This document shows positions 42,102-50,495 of a stretch of DNA of 64,000 bases, piece after piece. The first letter of the stretch is position 1; each line of letters begins with the position of its first letter. Origin of the DNA: JBBSAT01 sp044223665 (lineage in GTDB: Bacteria; Myxococcota_A; Polyangia; Polyangiales; Sandaracinaceae). The stretch is taken from positions 62,001-126,000 of the forward strand of contig JBGALT010000002.1 of NCBI GenBank assembly GCA_044223665.1, written 5' to 3'. The notes under the pieces were generated by a model. The model did not search any database, was not told the DNA's origin, and saw nothing but the letters and a program-made list of their open reading frames with translations. A program made the position numbers and the translations under genes.

Positions 42102-43355
42102 ATGACTTCGCGCTCGCTCGCGCTCGTGCTCGTCCTTTCGCTCGCGGCCTGTGGAGGCTCGACCGATACTCCACCGACGCCGCCGACCAGCGTCGCGACG
42201 CCGCCGATCAGTGTCGCGACGCCGCTGACCACGACCGTCGAGGCGCCGCCCCAACCGGCCGAGCCGACGCCGATGCCGGTCGGCGCGTGTCGCTTCGTCC
42301 CCGAGGGCGGCATCCCGATCGTCCCGAACCGGCAGGCGCCGCGCATCGTCGCGGGCCCGACCGCGATCGTCGTCACGCACCGCAACGACACACGCGACTC
42401 ACACTTCTTCGAGGTCGCGGCGCGGCTGTGGAACGAGGACGCCGCGATCCTGCCGCTCCCTCTCGGAGCCCGGCTCGAGCCGGTCGCGATCCGCGAGCCC
42501 ATCGACGGCGAGGACGGCGGCGTCTACCCGTTCCGCGTGGGCGACGCCGTCGGCTACGTGTCGTGCGAGCGACCGACGGGCCACGCGCTCGCGTGCGAGA
42601 TCGTGCGGCAGGGCGGCGGGACGCCCGTTCCCTTCACGCTCGACGAGTCGACGCAGCAGACCGCGCAGTCGATCGCGGTCGCGGGCGGCGACCACGACGT
42701 CTTCGTCGCGCTCCTGACCGGGCCGCGACATCCGGAGCTCTTGCTGCGCGTGGCGCACACCGACGGGACGATCACGAGCAGCACCGTCACGGTGGAGCTT
42801 CCCTACGACGACTGCCGCGAGATCGGTATGTGCCCCATGTCGATCCGCGCCGACGGCGACGCGCGCGCGATCATCTCTTTCGCGCCCGAGCGCGCGGTCG
42901 ACCACCCGCCCCAGCCCTTCTCGGTGACGGTCGCTGCCAACGGCGCCGTCGAGGGGGATCCGATCCGCGGCTTCACGGCGCCGCGCTTCGGACGCGACCT
43001 CGCGCTCGGTCCGCACCCGCGCAACCGCATCGGCGTCTGGGTCGCCGGCCCCGACGCCGTCGCCATCGAGGGCATGCCGGAGACGGGCATCGCGGCGACC
43101 GGTGTGCCTTGGCACGACGGCTGGCTCGTCTCGTACGACGCCGACGTGTCCGCGCTCCACACCGAGCTCGCGCGCATCCTGCTCGCGCCCCAACCGCACG
43201 TGGTCGGCGATCGCATTCCCGCCGGGCCGCGGCGCGACGCCGGCCAGGGCGGCGGCTCGGTGTCGGTCGTGGGCGACCACGCGTACGTCGCGTGGGAGGC
43301 GCCGATCGACGGCGGCCACGAGGTGCGCCTTGCCGAGCTCGTCTGCGACCGCTGA
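42102..43355 (+). CDS. Predicted lipoprotein, unknown function (417 aa)
   Basis: The signal ends in LSLAAC, with Cys17, followed by GGSTDTPPTPPTSVATPPIS, a Thr/Pro-rich linker containing a near-repeat (SVATPP twice). The mature domain is rich in beta strands, with pairs such as GPTAIVVTHRND, HDVFVALLTG and WVAGPDAVAIEG that fit a beta-propeller, and it carries four Cys. It is flanked by two pieces of an IS91-type transposase and by the kinase-tail duplication, so it may have been moved with that element. Confidence 0.65.
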   Translation: MTSRSLALVLVLSLAACGGSTDTPPTPPTSVATPPISVATPLTTTVEAPPQPAEPTPMPVGACRFVPEGGIPIVPNRQAPRIVAGPTAIVVTHRNDTRDSHFFEVAARLWNEDAAILPLPLGARLEPVAIREPIDGEDGGVYPFRVGDAVGYVSCERPTGHALACEIVRQGGGTPVPFTLDESTQQTAQSIAVAGGDHDVFVALLTGPRHPELLLRVAHTDGTITSSTVTVELPYDDCREIGMCPMSIRADGDARAIISFAPERAVDHPPQPFSVTVAANGAVEGDPIRGFTAPRFGRDLALGPHPRNRIGVWVAGPDAVAIEGMPETGIAATGVPWHDGWLVSYDADVSALHTELARILLAPQPHVVGDRIPAGPRRDAGQGGGSVSVVGDHAYVAWEAPIDGGHEVRLAELVCDR

Positions 43356-43384
43356 CCTCGAGCGCTGGGTGGTCAGCGCCCTCG

Positions 43385-43674
43385 GAGGCACGCGAGCACG
43401 GTGTCGGGCTCGTGAAGGAGCTGCGCGCGCATCTGCGCTGCGGTGTGCTCGCCCACGGAGCCGTGCTCTTGCAGTGTGATCACTGCGGCAAGAGCCGATG
43501 GACCGCGCTCTCGTGCGGCTCTCGCTCCATCTGGCCGCGCAGCACCGGCCGCATGACCGAGCTCGCCCACGAGTGGACGCGCGGGGTGCTGCCTCTGCGG
43601 GCGTGCGCCAGTGGGTGCTCTCGCTACCTCCTTCTCTACGCATCCCGCTCGCGTGGCACCACGACCTCGCGCTC
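43385..43674 (+). pseudogene. IS91-family transposase, N-terminal remnant (frameshifted)
   Basis: One frame reads KELRAHLRCGVLAHGAVLLQCDHCGKSRWTALSC, the zinc-binding domain of IS91-type transposases, but the next Cys pair (CPSC) is replaced by WPRS before RMTELAHEW. After about base 43600 homology switches to the +1-shifted frame, VRQWVLSLPPSLRIPLAWHHDLALA, the next conserved block. The fragment then stops exactly where the 71-bp kinase-tail repeat begins (43675). It lacks the HUH nickase core and is inactive. Confidence 0.8.
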
Positions 43675-43745
43675 GCGCCCCGTGCTCGAGGGCGGACGGT
43701 CGGGCTACCGGTTCAGCCCGGACGTTCCGCTGGTGCTCGACGACG
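43675..43745 (+). repeat. Second copy of the 71-bp kinase-tail repeat
   Basis: Identical to 41547-41617 and joined directly to the IS91-type remnant. It keeps the reading frame RPVLEGGRSGYRFSPDVPLVLDDA and is followed by a stop within a few codons. Confidence 0.95.
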
Positions 43746-43766
43746 CGCCGTCCTGATCGTCGCGCC

Positions 43767-45455
43767 TCAGCGCCCGGCGTAGCGGCGCTCGGCGGGCAGC
43801 TCGCTCACGTATCCCGGCACGTCGGGCCCGAAGGGAGGCCATTGCGTGTCGCCGAGCCAGTCGGGGCGCTCGGCGAGGTAGAGGCTCGCGGGCAGCGTGT
43901 GCAGCGCGATCGCCGGATCCCACGAGACGGTGTCGGTCCCGTACAAGTAGTTGCCGTGGCGTGTGGTCGTCGCGCGGCTCGCGGGGAAGGCCCCGTGCGC
44001 GTTGTAGCCGCTGTAGCCGAAGCGCCAGACGACGAGCGTGTCGTCGATGGGAGCCGGGCTCTCGACCTCTTCCACGAAGTCGGCCATCCCCGGTAGCCCC
44101 AGGACGTTGCCGACGACGGCGTAGTGCGTGTTCCACGAGTCGATCCACACGCATCCACGCCCGAACGTGGCACCAGGCTCGTCGCAGCGCAGGTGGTTGC
44201 GGAACAGCGTGACGTGGCTCGACGAGCCGTGGATCGAGTCGGCGTGGTGCTTGATCAGCGAGTTGCCCTCGTACAGCAGGTACTGCGGATGCGCGCCGTG
44301 GTTTCCGTTGTCGTTGAGGAGCGCGGTCGTCGGTCCGTGGTAGCGGGAGAGGGCGTTGTAGGCGAACACGTGCCCGCCCTGCCGGCCCACGGTGAGGAAG
44401 GTGAGCGAGAGGTCCTCGAAGAGGTTGTCCTCCACCAGCCATCCTTCGGTCCCGACCTGGGGAAGAATGGCCTGCGCGGTCGGCACGTGGCCCGTGAAGC
44501 GACCGTGCCTTATCGCGATCCGATGCGCGAAGTAGCCGTACACGGCCGGCGTGTCGTCGGCGGTGATCTCGACCTCGACCCCCGTCATCCAGCAGTTCTG
44601 CGCGTACTCGAAGCGGACCGCGAAGGCGGCGCCGGTCGGCTCGAGCACGAAGCTCTCGATCCCCGCGTAGGTGAGCACGTTGGGGCCCGTGTCGGCGGCG
44701 GCCGGGTACATGATCCGCGGTGAGCGGGTGAACGCCGAGTAGAGGGCCGGCGCGATGGAGATCTGCGAGCCCTCGATCGCGGTGATCCGCACCATCTGCG
44801 AGCGCACGCGGGTCCCCATGTCGGGCTCGTCGCAGTACGTGCAGTGCAGCGGAGCGGTGGCCTCTTCCTCGTAGCCGTAGGGATGCACGTAGCTCGGGTC
44901 GTCCAGCTCGTTGAGCAGCACCGTCGAGCCGACGGTCAGCGCCTCGGGTGGTGCCGTCAGCGTCAGGGTCGTGTCGCCGACGTGGGCCTCTCCCGCCAGG
45001 TCGGCGACGGTGCGGCCCAAGCCCGCCGAGAAGATGATCGCGCCCGAGGGCCGGAGCACGGTCTGCGCACCGGCTCCGCGCAGCGTGATCTCGCTCCGCA
45101 TGTGCAGATCGCCGTCCACCCGGAAGATCCCGGCCCCGAGCAGGACCGTCTGGCCTGGGGGACAGCTGTCGAGCGCCGCCTGGATCGCCGGTCCGACGTC
45201 GGTCGCGCCGGTGGCGTCGATCCCCGACAGGTCTCCGCACACGGTCGGCCGGCTCGGAGCACCGCCCTCGATCCCCGCGACGGCGGCCCAGTCGATGGCG
45301 TCCGGCACGGCGCTCGTCGAAGGGCGGCCACCGTCCTCGCGGGGCGCGCCGGTGTCGGCGCCGCCGCTGCCGGCGTCCGTCGTCGCCGCCGGCGAAGGGC
45401 AGCCCGCGATGGCGAGACACGTTGCGAGCAGGAGGTACGTACCGATCGAGCGCAT
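43767..45455 (-). CDS. Lipoprotein with a right-handed beta-helix (pectate-lyase-like) fold
   Basis: The 562-residue product has a lipobox, AIAGC, with Cys19 and a DAG linker (TTDAGSGGADTGAPREDGGR). It then shows the start of a parallel beta-helix: ATDVGPAIQAALDSCPPGQTVLLGAGIFRVDGDL, RSEITLRGAGAQTVLRP. Repeated rungs follow, such as NCWMTGVEVEI, HRIAIRHGRFTG, GWLVEDNLFED and LLYEGNSLIKHHADSIHG. This is the usual organisation of pectate lyase-fold polysaccharide lyases or surface adhesins. Catalytic residues cannot be assigned. It is the last of three lipoprotein genes in a row, spaced 45 and 12 bp apart, probably one operon. Confidence 0.75.
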   Translation of the reverse strand: MRSIGTYLLLATCLAIAGCPSPAATTDAGSGGADTGAPREDGGRPSTSAVPDAIDWAAVAGIEGGAPSRPTVCGDLSGIDATGATDVGPAIQAALDSCPPGQTVLLGAGIFRVDGDLHMRSEITLRGAGAQTVLRPSGAIIFSAGLGRTVADLAGEAHVGDTTLTLTAPPEALTVGSTVLLNELDDPSYVHPYGYEEEATAPLHCTYCDEPDMGTRVRSQMVRITAIEGSQISIAPALYSAFTRSPRIMYPAAADTGPNVLTYAGIESFVLEPTGAAFAVRFEYAQNCWMTGVEVEITADDTPAVYGYFAHRIAIRHGRFTGHVPTAQAILPQVGTEGWLVEDNLFEDLSLTFLTVGRQGGHVFAYNALSRYHGPTTALLNDNGNHGAHPQYLLYEGNSLIKHHADSIHGSSSHVTLFRNHLRCDEPGATFGRGCVWIDSWNTHYAVVGNVLGLPGMADFVEEVESPAPIDDTLVVWRFGYSGYNAHGAFPASRATTTRHGNYLYGTDTVSWDPAIALHTLPASLYLAERPDWLGDTQWPPFGPDVPGYVSELPAERRYAGR

Positions 45456-45500
45456 GGGCAGCCTCCCGGTGTCGGAGAACGGTGCTCGGAGCATGTTGGC

Positions 45501-46349
45501 TCAGTTGAAGGGGTCGAGGGTGGTCGTCGTGACGAGGACGCTCAGGCCCGCGAGCGCGCGCGTGGGGGACGCCATGCGCACTTGTCCGAGCGACACCCGA
45601 CGTAGCTCGGTCCCGTCCGCAGCGCGCGCCGTCCACACGACGTCGTAGAGCACCCCCCACGTCAGCGACGCGCCGGTGCGGACCTCGTACTGGCCGCTGT
45701 TCTGCAGGTCGAACGCGTCGGCGCAGCGAACGGATTCCGTCACCTCCGCACCCCCTCCTGCCGGCGTGAGCGCGAGCCGGAAGGAGTCGATTCCTTGATC
45801 GGTGCACGTGGCCGAGCTGGTCCATCCGCTGAAGTAGATCGAGCCCACGGCGCGGTAGTCGAGCCAGTCGATCGGACGCGGTTGGAAGTCGATGGGTGGG
45901 AGCTCGACCGTGTCGCGCGGCTGCACGATCGTGATCGGTCGCGTGACCGGGATGGCCTCGCGCACGCTCCCGTTGGCGGCCAGCGCCTGCCACTCGCCGT
46001 AGTAGCGGGGCCCCCACGCGTAGGCTCGAGCCGACTGCAGCTCGCCGCGCTCGCACGGCGCGTCGTCTTCGTCGATGACGGTCGCATCGCGGTCGAGGAT
46101 GCGCAGGCGAACGCGGACGATGCCCTCGGCGGCGCAGGACTCGACGGTCGCCGGCTGACCGCGCACGGCCCAGCCGCCGTGGACGACGTAGCCCGAAGGA
46201 GGGGGCGGGGGAGGCGGAGGCGCGGCGTCCGAGGTCGCTCCGGCATCGCGAGCGGCGCCGCAAGGGCCCCCGCCATCCGCGCAGCCGAGCGCGAGGAGCA
46301 TGGACGCCACCGAGAGCCAAGACCGAAGGCGCAGATGGAAGCAGTTCAT
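45501..46349 (-). CDS. Predicted lipoprotein, unknown function (282 aa)
   Basis: The signal ends in LALGC (Cys23), followed by a Pro-rich run (PPPPPPPPSG) and a mature part dominated by beta strands with Cys pairs (VESCAAEG/APCERG, ATCTDQG/VRCADAF). The repeated pattern GWAVRGQPATVESCAAEGIVRVRLRI and GWTSSATCTDQGIDSFRLAL suggests two copies of one domain of about 110 residues. The role is unknown. It sits in the middle of the three-gene lipoprotein run. Confidence 0.65.
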   Translation of the reverse strand: MNCFHLRLRSWLSVASMLLALGCADGGGPCGAARDAGATSDAAPPPPPPPPSGYVVHGGWAVRGQPATVESCAAEGIVRVRLRILDRDATVIDEDDAPCERGELQSARAYAWGPRYYGEWQALAANGSVREAIPVTRPITIVQPRDTVELPPIDFQPRPIDWLDYRAVGSIYFSGWTSSATCTDQGIDSFRLALTPAGGGAEVTESVRCADAFDLQNSGQYEVRTGASLTWGVLYDVVWTARAADGTELRRVSLGQVRMASPTRALAGLSVLVTTTTLDPFN

Positions 46350-46361
46350 GGGGGCTCTCCT

Positions 46362-47462
46362 TCAGAAGACGAAAGGTGCGGCGCTGGTCGAGCCGGCGCC
46401 GTCGAACGAGACCGACGCGTAGCCCGCGGGTGGCGTGACGGGGATCTCCGCGACCGCGGGCGCTCCGCCCACGGCGCTGATGGCGAAGATGCGGCCACTC
46501 GTCGAGAAGCCGAACAGAGCGTCGCCGAAGAGCGCGAGACCGAACACGGAGCCCGAGGGGAGCAGCGCGACTTCTTCGGACAGCGTGCCGTGGCGGATGT
46601 CGAAGGAGTACAGGCAGTCGCCGCAGTCGACACCAGGGGTCTCGCCGTCCTGGCAGGGATGGCAGTGCGTCACGGCACGGTCGCCCGTCATCGTGGCGTA
46701 GGCGCGGGGAGCTCCGGTGCAGTAGTCCGTGACGACCACGATGTCGCCGCTGATGCTCAGCGCGAGGTCGTCGGGCCACTCGTAGACGAGCTCCTCGCGG
46801 GCGTTCGCCGGGTCGTAACGGAAGAACCCGCGCTCCACGAGCTGACGGGGCTGGTCGAGGAAGTGATACCCGAGGGCGGCCATCATCTCGCGCGTCGGGT
46901 CGAGCACGCCGGCGGGAACGAACGTCAGGTTCAGCGGTGCAGGCACCGTCTCGAACCACGTCATGTCGGTTCCCGGGTCGTGGATCACGGTCTCTCGAAG
47001 CGTCGTGCACTCACCCGTCGCGGGATCGAGGCGGACGAAGGCGAGCGACCCGCTCAGCACGATGCTCCCGTCGCTGGCCACGGCCATGTCGACGTAGGGC
47101 ACGCCCACCCGACACGCGCCCGTGAGCAGGATGTAGTCGACGAGCTCGCGGGTCTCGGCGTCGATGACCGCGACGAACGGCGTGACGTCGCCGGCCGGGT
47201 CGATCGGACGAGCGATGCCATTTGCATAGACGATCGGACGGCCGTCGTAGCGCGGCGGGGTGCACGCGACGTCGGCGTCGATGCCGGCGTCGGCGGCTCC
47301 GGCGTCGGCCACCGCCGCATCCGGCTGAGGTGGAGGTGGGCAGCGCTCCCACCTCGGACATCCCGGTGTGAGCAAGGCGAGGCCCGCCGCGAGAGCGCAG
47401 ACGGTCGGCGGGCGAGAGTGACGTCGTGCTGGCTCGGTGGAATGGAACGCGAAGGGACGCAT
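46362..47462 (-). CDS. Predicted lipoprotein, propeller-like (366 aa)
   Basis: The lipobox LTPGC places the lipid at Cys35, after a long n-region. A linker with VADAGAADAGIDADVAC follows. The mature domain repeats short units ending in Asp/Gly turns: VAVIDAETRELVDYILL, AVASDGSIVLSGSLAFVRLDPATGE, LSISGDIVVVTD, FGDALFGFSTSGRIFAISAVGG. This is typical of seven-bladed propellers of the YVTN/NHL type that read out state variables. A Cys group (HCHPCQDG, DCGDCLY) may bind a metal. It is the first gene of the lipoprotein run, 12 bp from the next. Confidence 0.65.
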   Translation of the reverse strand: MRPFAFHSTEPARRHSRPPTVCALAAGLALLTPGCPRWERCPPPPQPDAAVADAGAADAGIDADVACTPPRYDGRPIVYANGIARPIDPAGDVTPFVAVIDAETRELVDYILLTGACRVGVPYVDMAVASDGSIVLSGSLAFVRLDPATGECTTLRETVIHDPGTDMTWFETVPAPLNLTFVPAGVLDPTREMMAALGYHFLDQPRQLVERGFFRYDPANAREELVYEWPDDLALSISGDIVVVTDYCTGAPRAYATMTGDRAVTHCHPCQDGETPGVDCGDCLYSFDIRHGTLSEEVALLPSGSVFGLALFGDALFGFSTSGRIFAISAVGGAPAVAEIPVTPPAGYASVSFDGAGSTSAAPFVF

Positions 47463-47521
47463 GAGGGCTCCTCCCGGTGGCGACATCGCTCACCTTGGAG
47501 TCAGCCCCATTCCGCGGCCAA

Positions 47522-48031
47522 TTACGACGGATTACTTCCCTGCCCGGCACCTGTCGCGTGCCGTCGCGACGCGTCGACGAGGAGGGCTCCGACCCCGACG
47601 AAGACGGCGATGTCGGCGACGTTGAAGACCGGATAGTCGAAGCGCGCACCGGCGTGGGCGTGCACGAAGTCGATCACGTACCCGAGCCGCAGGCGATCGA
47701 GCAGGTTCCCGAGCGCGCCGCCGACCACGAGCGCCGCGCCGATCCGCGCCACGACGCTGCCGCGCGAGCCCGTCGCGTGCCAGAAGAACAGGAGCGCGGC
47801 CGAGAGCGCGAGCGCGGGAAGGATCCCGAGCCGCACGAACGACGGCGCCTCGGCGAACATCGAGAACGCGACGCCGGGGTTCTCGGCGTACGTCAGCTCG
47901 AGGACGTCGGGGACGAGCACCCGCGCCTCGGTCGAGAGCGCGCTCTCGGCCCAGGCCTTCGACACGGAGTCGAGAAACAGAACGAAACCGGAGACCCCGA
48001 GAGCGAGCGCGACGCGGGCCGTACGAGTCAT
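47522..48031 (-). CDS. lspA: Prolipoprotein signal peptidase (signal peptidase II)
   Basis: The 169-residue product has four hydrophobic segments and the conserved aspartyl protease blocks LTYAENPGVAFSMF, GGALGNLLDRLRLGYVIDFV and FPVFNVAD-like YPVFNVADIAVFVG, with the catalytic Asp pair in LLDRL...DFV and NVAD. LspA removes the signal peptide of diacylglyceryl-modified prolipoproteins in the inner membrane, and it acts on every lipoprotein in this window. The ATG at 48031 is used because it opens before the first TM helix. The three genes downstream of it on the same strand encode lipoproteins, which may be chance. Confidence 0.93.
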   Translation of the reverse strand: MTRTARVALALGVSGFVLFLDSVSKAWAESALSTEARVLVPDVLELTYAENPGVAFSMFAEAPSFVRLGILPALALSAALLFFWHATGSRGSVVARIGAALVVGGALGNLLDRLRLGYVIDFVHAHAGARFDYPVFNVADIAVFVGVGALLVDASRRHATGAGQGSNPS

Positions 48032-48095
48032 GGTGACCTCGCGCACCAAGACGCTCGACCGGGCCCTCCCCATTCCCGGCTATCCTGGAGCGCTC

Positions 48096-50453
48096 ATGAC
48101 GCGCACGACGTGGGTCGACCTCGCCGCTCGAAGCTCTTGGCTCTTGGTGGCCGCCGTCGCGGGCTGCTCGTCGCCTCCGCCCGCCACGGGCGATGCCGGC
48201 ACCGACGCGGCGGCCGCGCCCGATGCTGGCCCGGCGCCGCTCGACGCATGGAGCGCGCCGGACACGGGCTGGGATGCAGGGCCCGCTCCCGATCCCCACG
48301 CAGCCACGCCACCGCTCGTCGACTGGGTCGATCCGATGATCGGCACCGACGGGATCGGCTTCAACGATCTCGGCAACGCGCACCCCGGCCCGCAGTGGCC
48401 GTTCGGGATGATCCGCCCCGGCCTCGACACGTGCGACGCGCAAGGGCGTGCGATCGGGTTCGTGCACACGAGCGGCTACCACGACAGCGACTCGTACGTG
48501 TCGGGGATCAGCCACACCCGCATGCACGGCGTCGGCATCAACGACTACGGCGTCGTCGCGATCATGCCGGTGATCGGCGCCACCCCCGAGCGCACGATGC
48601 CCACCGGCTTGATCGCGCCTTTCGACGCCGCGAGCGGGCACGCGGCCCCCGGTCGCTACGAGAACACGCTGGGCACGGGGACGAGCGCCATCGGGCTCGA
48701 GCTCACGGCCTCGGCGCGCGTCGGGCTCCATCGCATCACGTTTCCGGCCTCGGGAGAGGCGGCGATCTTCGTCGACCTCGCGCACGCACAGGACGGCGTG
48801 ACGGTCGACGACGCGGCGACGACGGTGATCCCCGCGAGCCACGAGATCGAGGGCCACGTGCACTTCCAGGGCGGGTACTCGGACCGCTTCGGTGGCGTGA
48901 CGATCTACTTCGTCATGCGCTTCGATCACGCGTTCGCTCGCCACGGCGTCTGGGAGCCGGGCGCGCTCCACGAGGGGGACACCGCGCGCACGAGCCCCAC
49001 CGGCGGCGCGTTCGTGACGTTCGCGCCCGGCACCGTGCTGCGCGCGGGCGTCGCGATCTCGTTCGTCGACGTCGCGGGCGCACGCGCCAACCTCGACGCG
49101 GAAGGCATGGGCCTCGACTTCGACGCCGTGCGCGCCGCCGCCACCACCGAGTGGGAGCGCCGGCTCGGCGTGATGGAGCTCGAAGGCCGGAGCGACACCG
49201 ATCTGCGCCTCGCGTACACGGCCCTCTACCACTCGCTCCTGATGCCTACCCTCGCGATGGACGTCGACCGCCGCTACCGCGGTGTCGACCAGATGGTGAC
49301 GACGGCGACGGACTTCACCTACTACACCGACTTCTCCCTCTGGGACACGTACCGCACGCTGCACTCGCTCGTCACGCTGATCGAGCCGCAGACGCAGAAC
49401 GACTTCGTGCGCTCGCTGATCGCGATGGCGACCGTGCACGGGCACTTCCCACGCTGGCCCCTCGGCACCGGCGAGACGGGCGGCATGCTGGGTGATCCGG
49501 CGGCGGTCGTGGTGTGGGACAGCTGGGCGCGTGGCGTGCGCGACTTCGATCTCGCCGCCGCGTACGCGATCTTCCAGCCCGTCGCCGACGGGACCTCGCC
49601 GGGCCGCGGTGGCGTCCGCAGCTACACGACGCTCGGGTACGTGTCGGTGGACGAGGGGTCGGCCGCGATGACGATGGAGTACGCGATCGCCGACGACAGC
49701 ATCGCGAACATGGCGGCCGAGCTGGGCCACACCGCCGACGAGGCGCGCTTCCGCGATCGCGCGCGCAGCTACCAGCGCACCTACGATCCGGCCCAGGGCT
49801 TCTTCGTCGGGCGGCACGCCGACGGGAGCTTCGTCACCGTCGATCCGACGCAGTGGGACGACAGCTACGCCGAGGGCGATGCCTATCAGTACCTCTGGCT
49901 CGCGCCGCACGACGCGGCGGGCCTGGCGACGACGCTCGGCGGTACGGAGACGGCGCTCACGCGACTGCGCGACTTCTTCGACCGCTCGTCGCGCGAGCGA
50001 CACACCATCCTCTCGCCCGTCTACTACTGGCAGGGCAACGAGCCCGACATCCACGTGCCCTATCTGTTCGCAGCCTGGGGCGCGCCCGACGAGGCGTGCC
50101 GCTGGTCGCGCTGGGCGCTCCGCGCGTTCTACACCGACGAGCGCAACGGCCTTCCGGGCAACGACGACGGCGGCACGATGAGCGCGTGGCTCCTCTTCAC
50201 GGAGCTCGGCTTCTATCCGATCGCGGGCAGCGACCGCTTCTGGATCGGCTCGCCGCTCTTCACGCGCGCGACGCTGCACCTGTCGGGCGGCGATCTCGTG
50301 ATCGAGGCGCCCGACGCGTGGGACCCGCGGCCCTACGTGACGTCGTTGACGTTGGACGGCACGGCGATCCCGCGCACGGAGCTACGCCACGGCGATCTCG
50401 TCGACGGGGCGACCCTGCACGTCACGCAGTCCGAGCTTCCGACGACGCCCTGA
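48096..50453 (+). CDS. GH92-family exo-alpha-mannosidase-like lipoprotein
   Basis: The 785-residue product has a lipobox, AVAGC, with Cys24 and a DAG-type linker. It is then a GH92 protein: VDWVDPMIGTDGIGFNDLGNAHPGPQWPFGMIRPGLDT, GYHDSDSYVSGISHTRMHGVG, the beta-sandwich domain, and an (alpha/alpha) catalytic domain with DFTYYTDFSLWDTYRTLHSL, YVSVDEGSAAMTMEYAIADD, GNEPDIHVPYLFAAWGAPD and GNDDGGTMSAWLLFTELGFYP. GH92 enzymes are Ca2+-dependent alpha-mannosidases that usually trim mannans or N-glycans. It is likely surface-anchored for glycan foraging. Length is normal for the family. It is divergent from lspA. Confidence 0.9.
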   Translation: MTRTTWVDLAARSSWLLVAAVAGCSSPPPATGDAGTDAAAAPDAGPAPLDAWSAPDTGWDAGPAPDPHAATPPLVDWVDPMIGTDGIGFNDLGNAHPGPQWPFGMIRPGLDTCDAQGRAIGFVHTSGYHDSDSYVSGISHTRMHGVGINDYGVVAIMPVIGATPERTMPTGLIAPFDAASGHAAPGRYENTLGTGTSAIGLELTASARVGLHRITFPASGEAAIFVDLAHAQDGVTVDDAATTVIPASHEIEGHVHFQGGYSDRFGGVTIYFVMRFDHAFARHGVWEPGALHEGDTARTSPTGGAFVTFAPGTVLRAGVAISFVDVAGARANLDAEGMGLDFDAVRAAATTEWERRLGVMELEGRSDTDLRLAYTALYHSLLMPTLAMDVDRRYRGVDQMVTTATDFTYYTDFSLWDTYRTLHSLVTLIEPQTQNDFVRSLIAMATVHGHFPRWPLGTGETGGMLGDPAAVVVWDSWARGVRDFDLAAAYAIFQPVADGTSPGRGGVRSYTTLGYVSVDEGSAAMTMEYAIADDSIANMAAELGHTADEARFRDRARSYQRTYDPAQGFFVGRHADGSFVTVDPTQWDDSYAEGDAYQYLWLAPHDAAGLATTLGGTETALTRLRDFFDRSSRERHTILSPVYYWQGNEPDIHVPYLFAAWGAPDEACRWSRWALRAFYTDERNGLPGNDDGGTMSAWLLFTELGFYPIAGSDRFWIGSPLFTRATLHLSGGDLVIEAPDAWDPRPYVTSLTLDGTAIPRTELRHGDLVDGATLHVTQSELPTTP

Positions 50454-50486
50454 TCACGTTGGTCTCGGTTCCCTCGACCAACGTGA
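50454..50486. terminator. Bidirectional hairpin between convergent genes
   Basis: TCACGTTGGTC (50454-50464) and GACCAACGTGA (50476-50486) form a perfect 11-bp stem with an 11-nt loop. It starts one base after the GH92 stop and ends 10 bp before the stop of the convergent MopE-like gene, so it can serve both strands. Confidence 0.75.
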
Positions 50487-50495
50487 CCGACGCGG

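Noticed and set aside
43705..47010. A 1101-codon minus-strand frame over the three-lipoprotein run
   Set aside because: It spans several genes out of frame and consists almost wholly of Arg, Gly, Ala and Asp, as expected for a GC-rich shadow; the other frame has three separate lipobox-bearing proteins.
47532..50279. A 915-codon minus-strand frame opposite the GH92 gene
   Set aside because: Composition is Arg/Val/Ala/His-rich without domains, and GH92 motifs are clear on the other strand.
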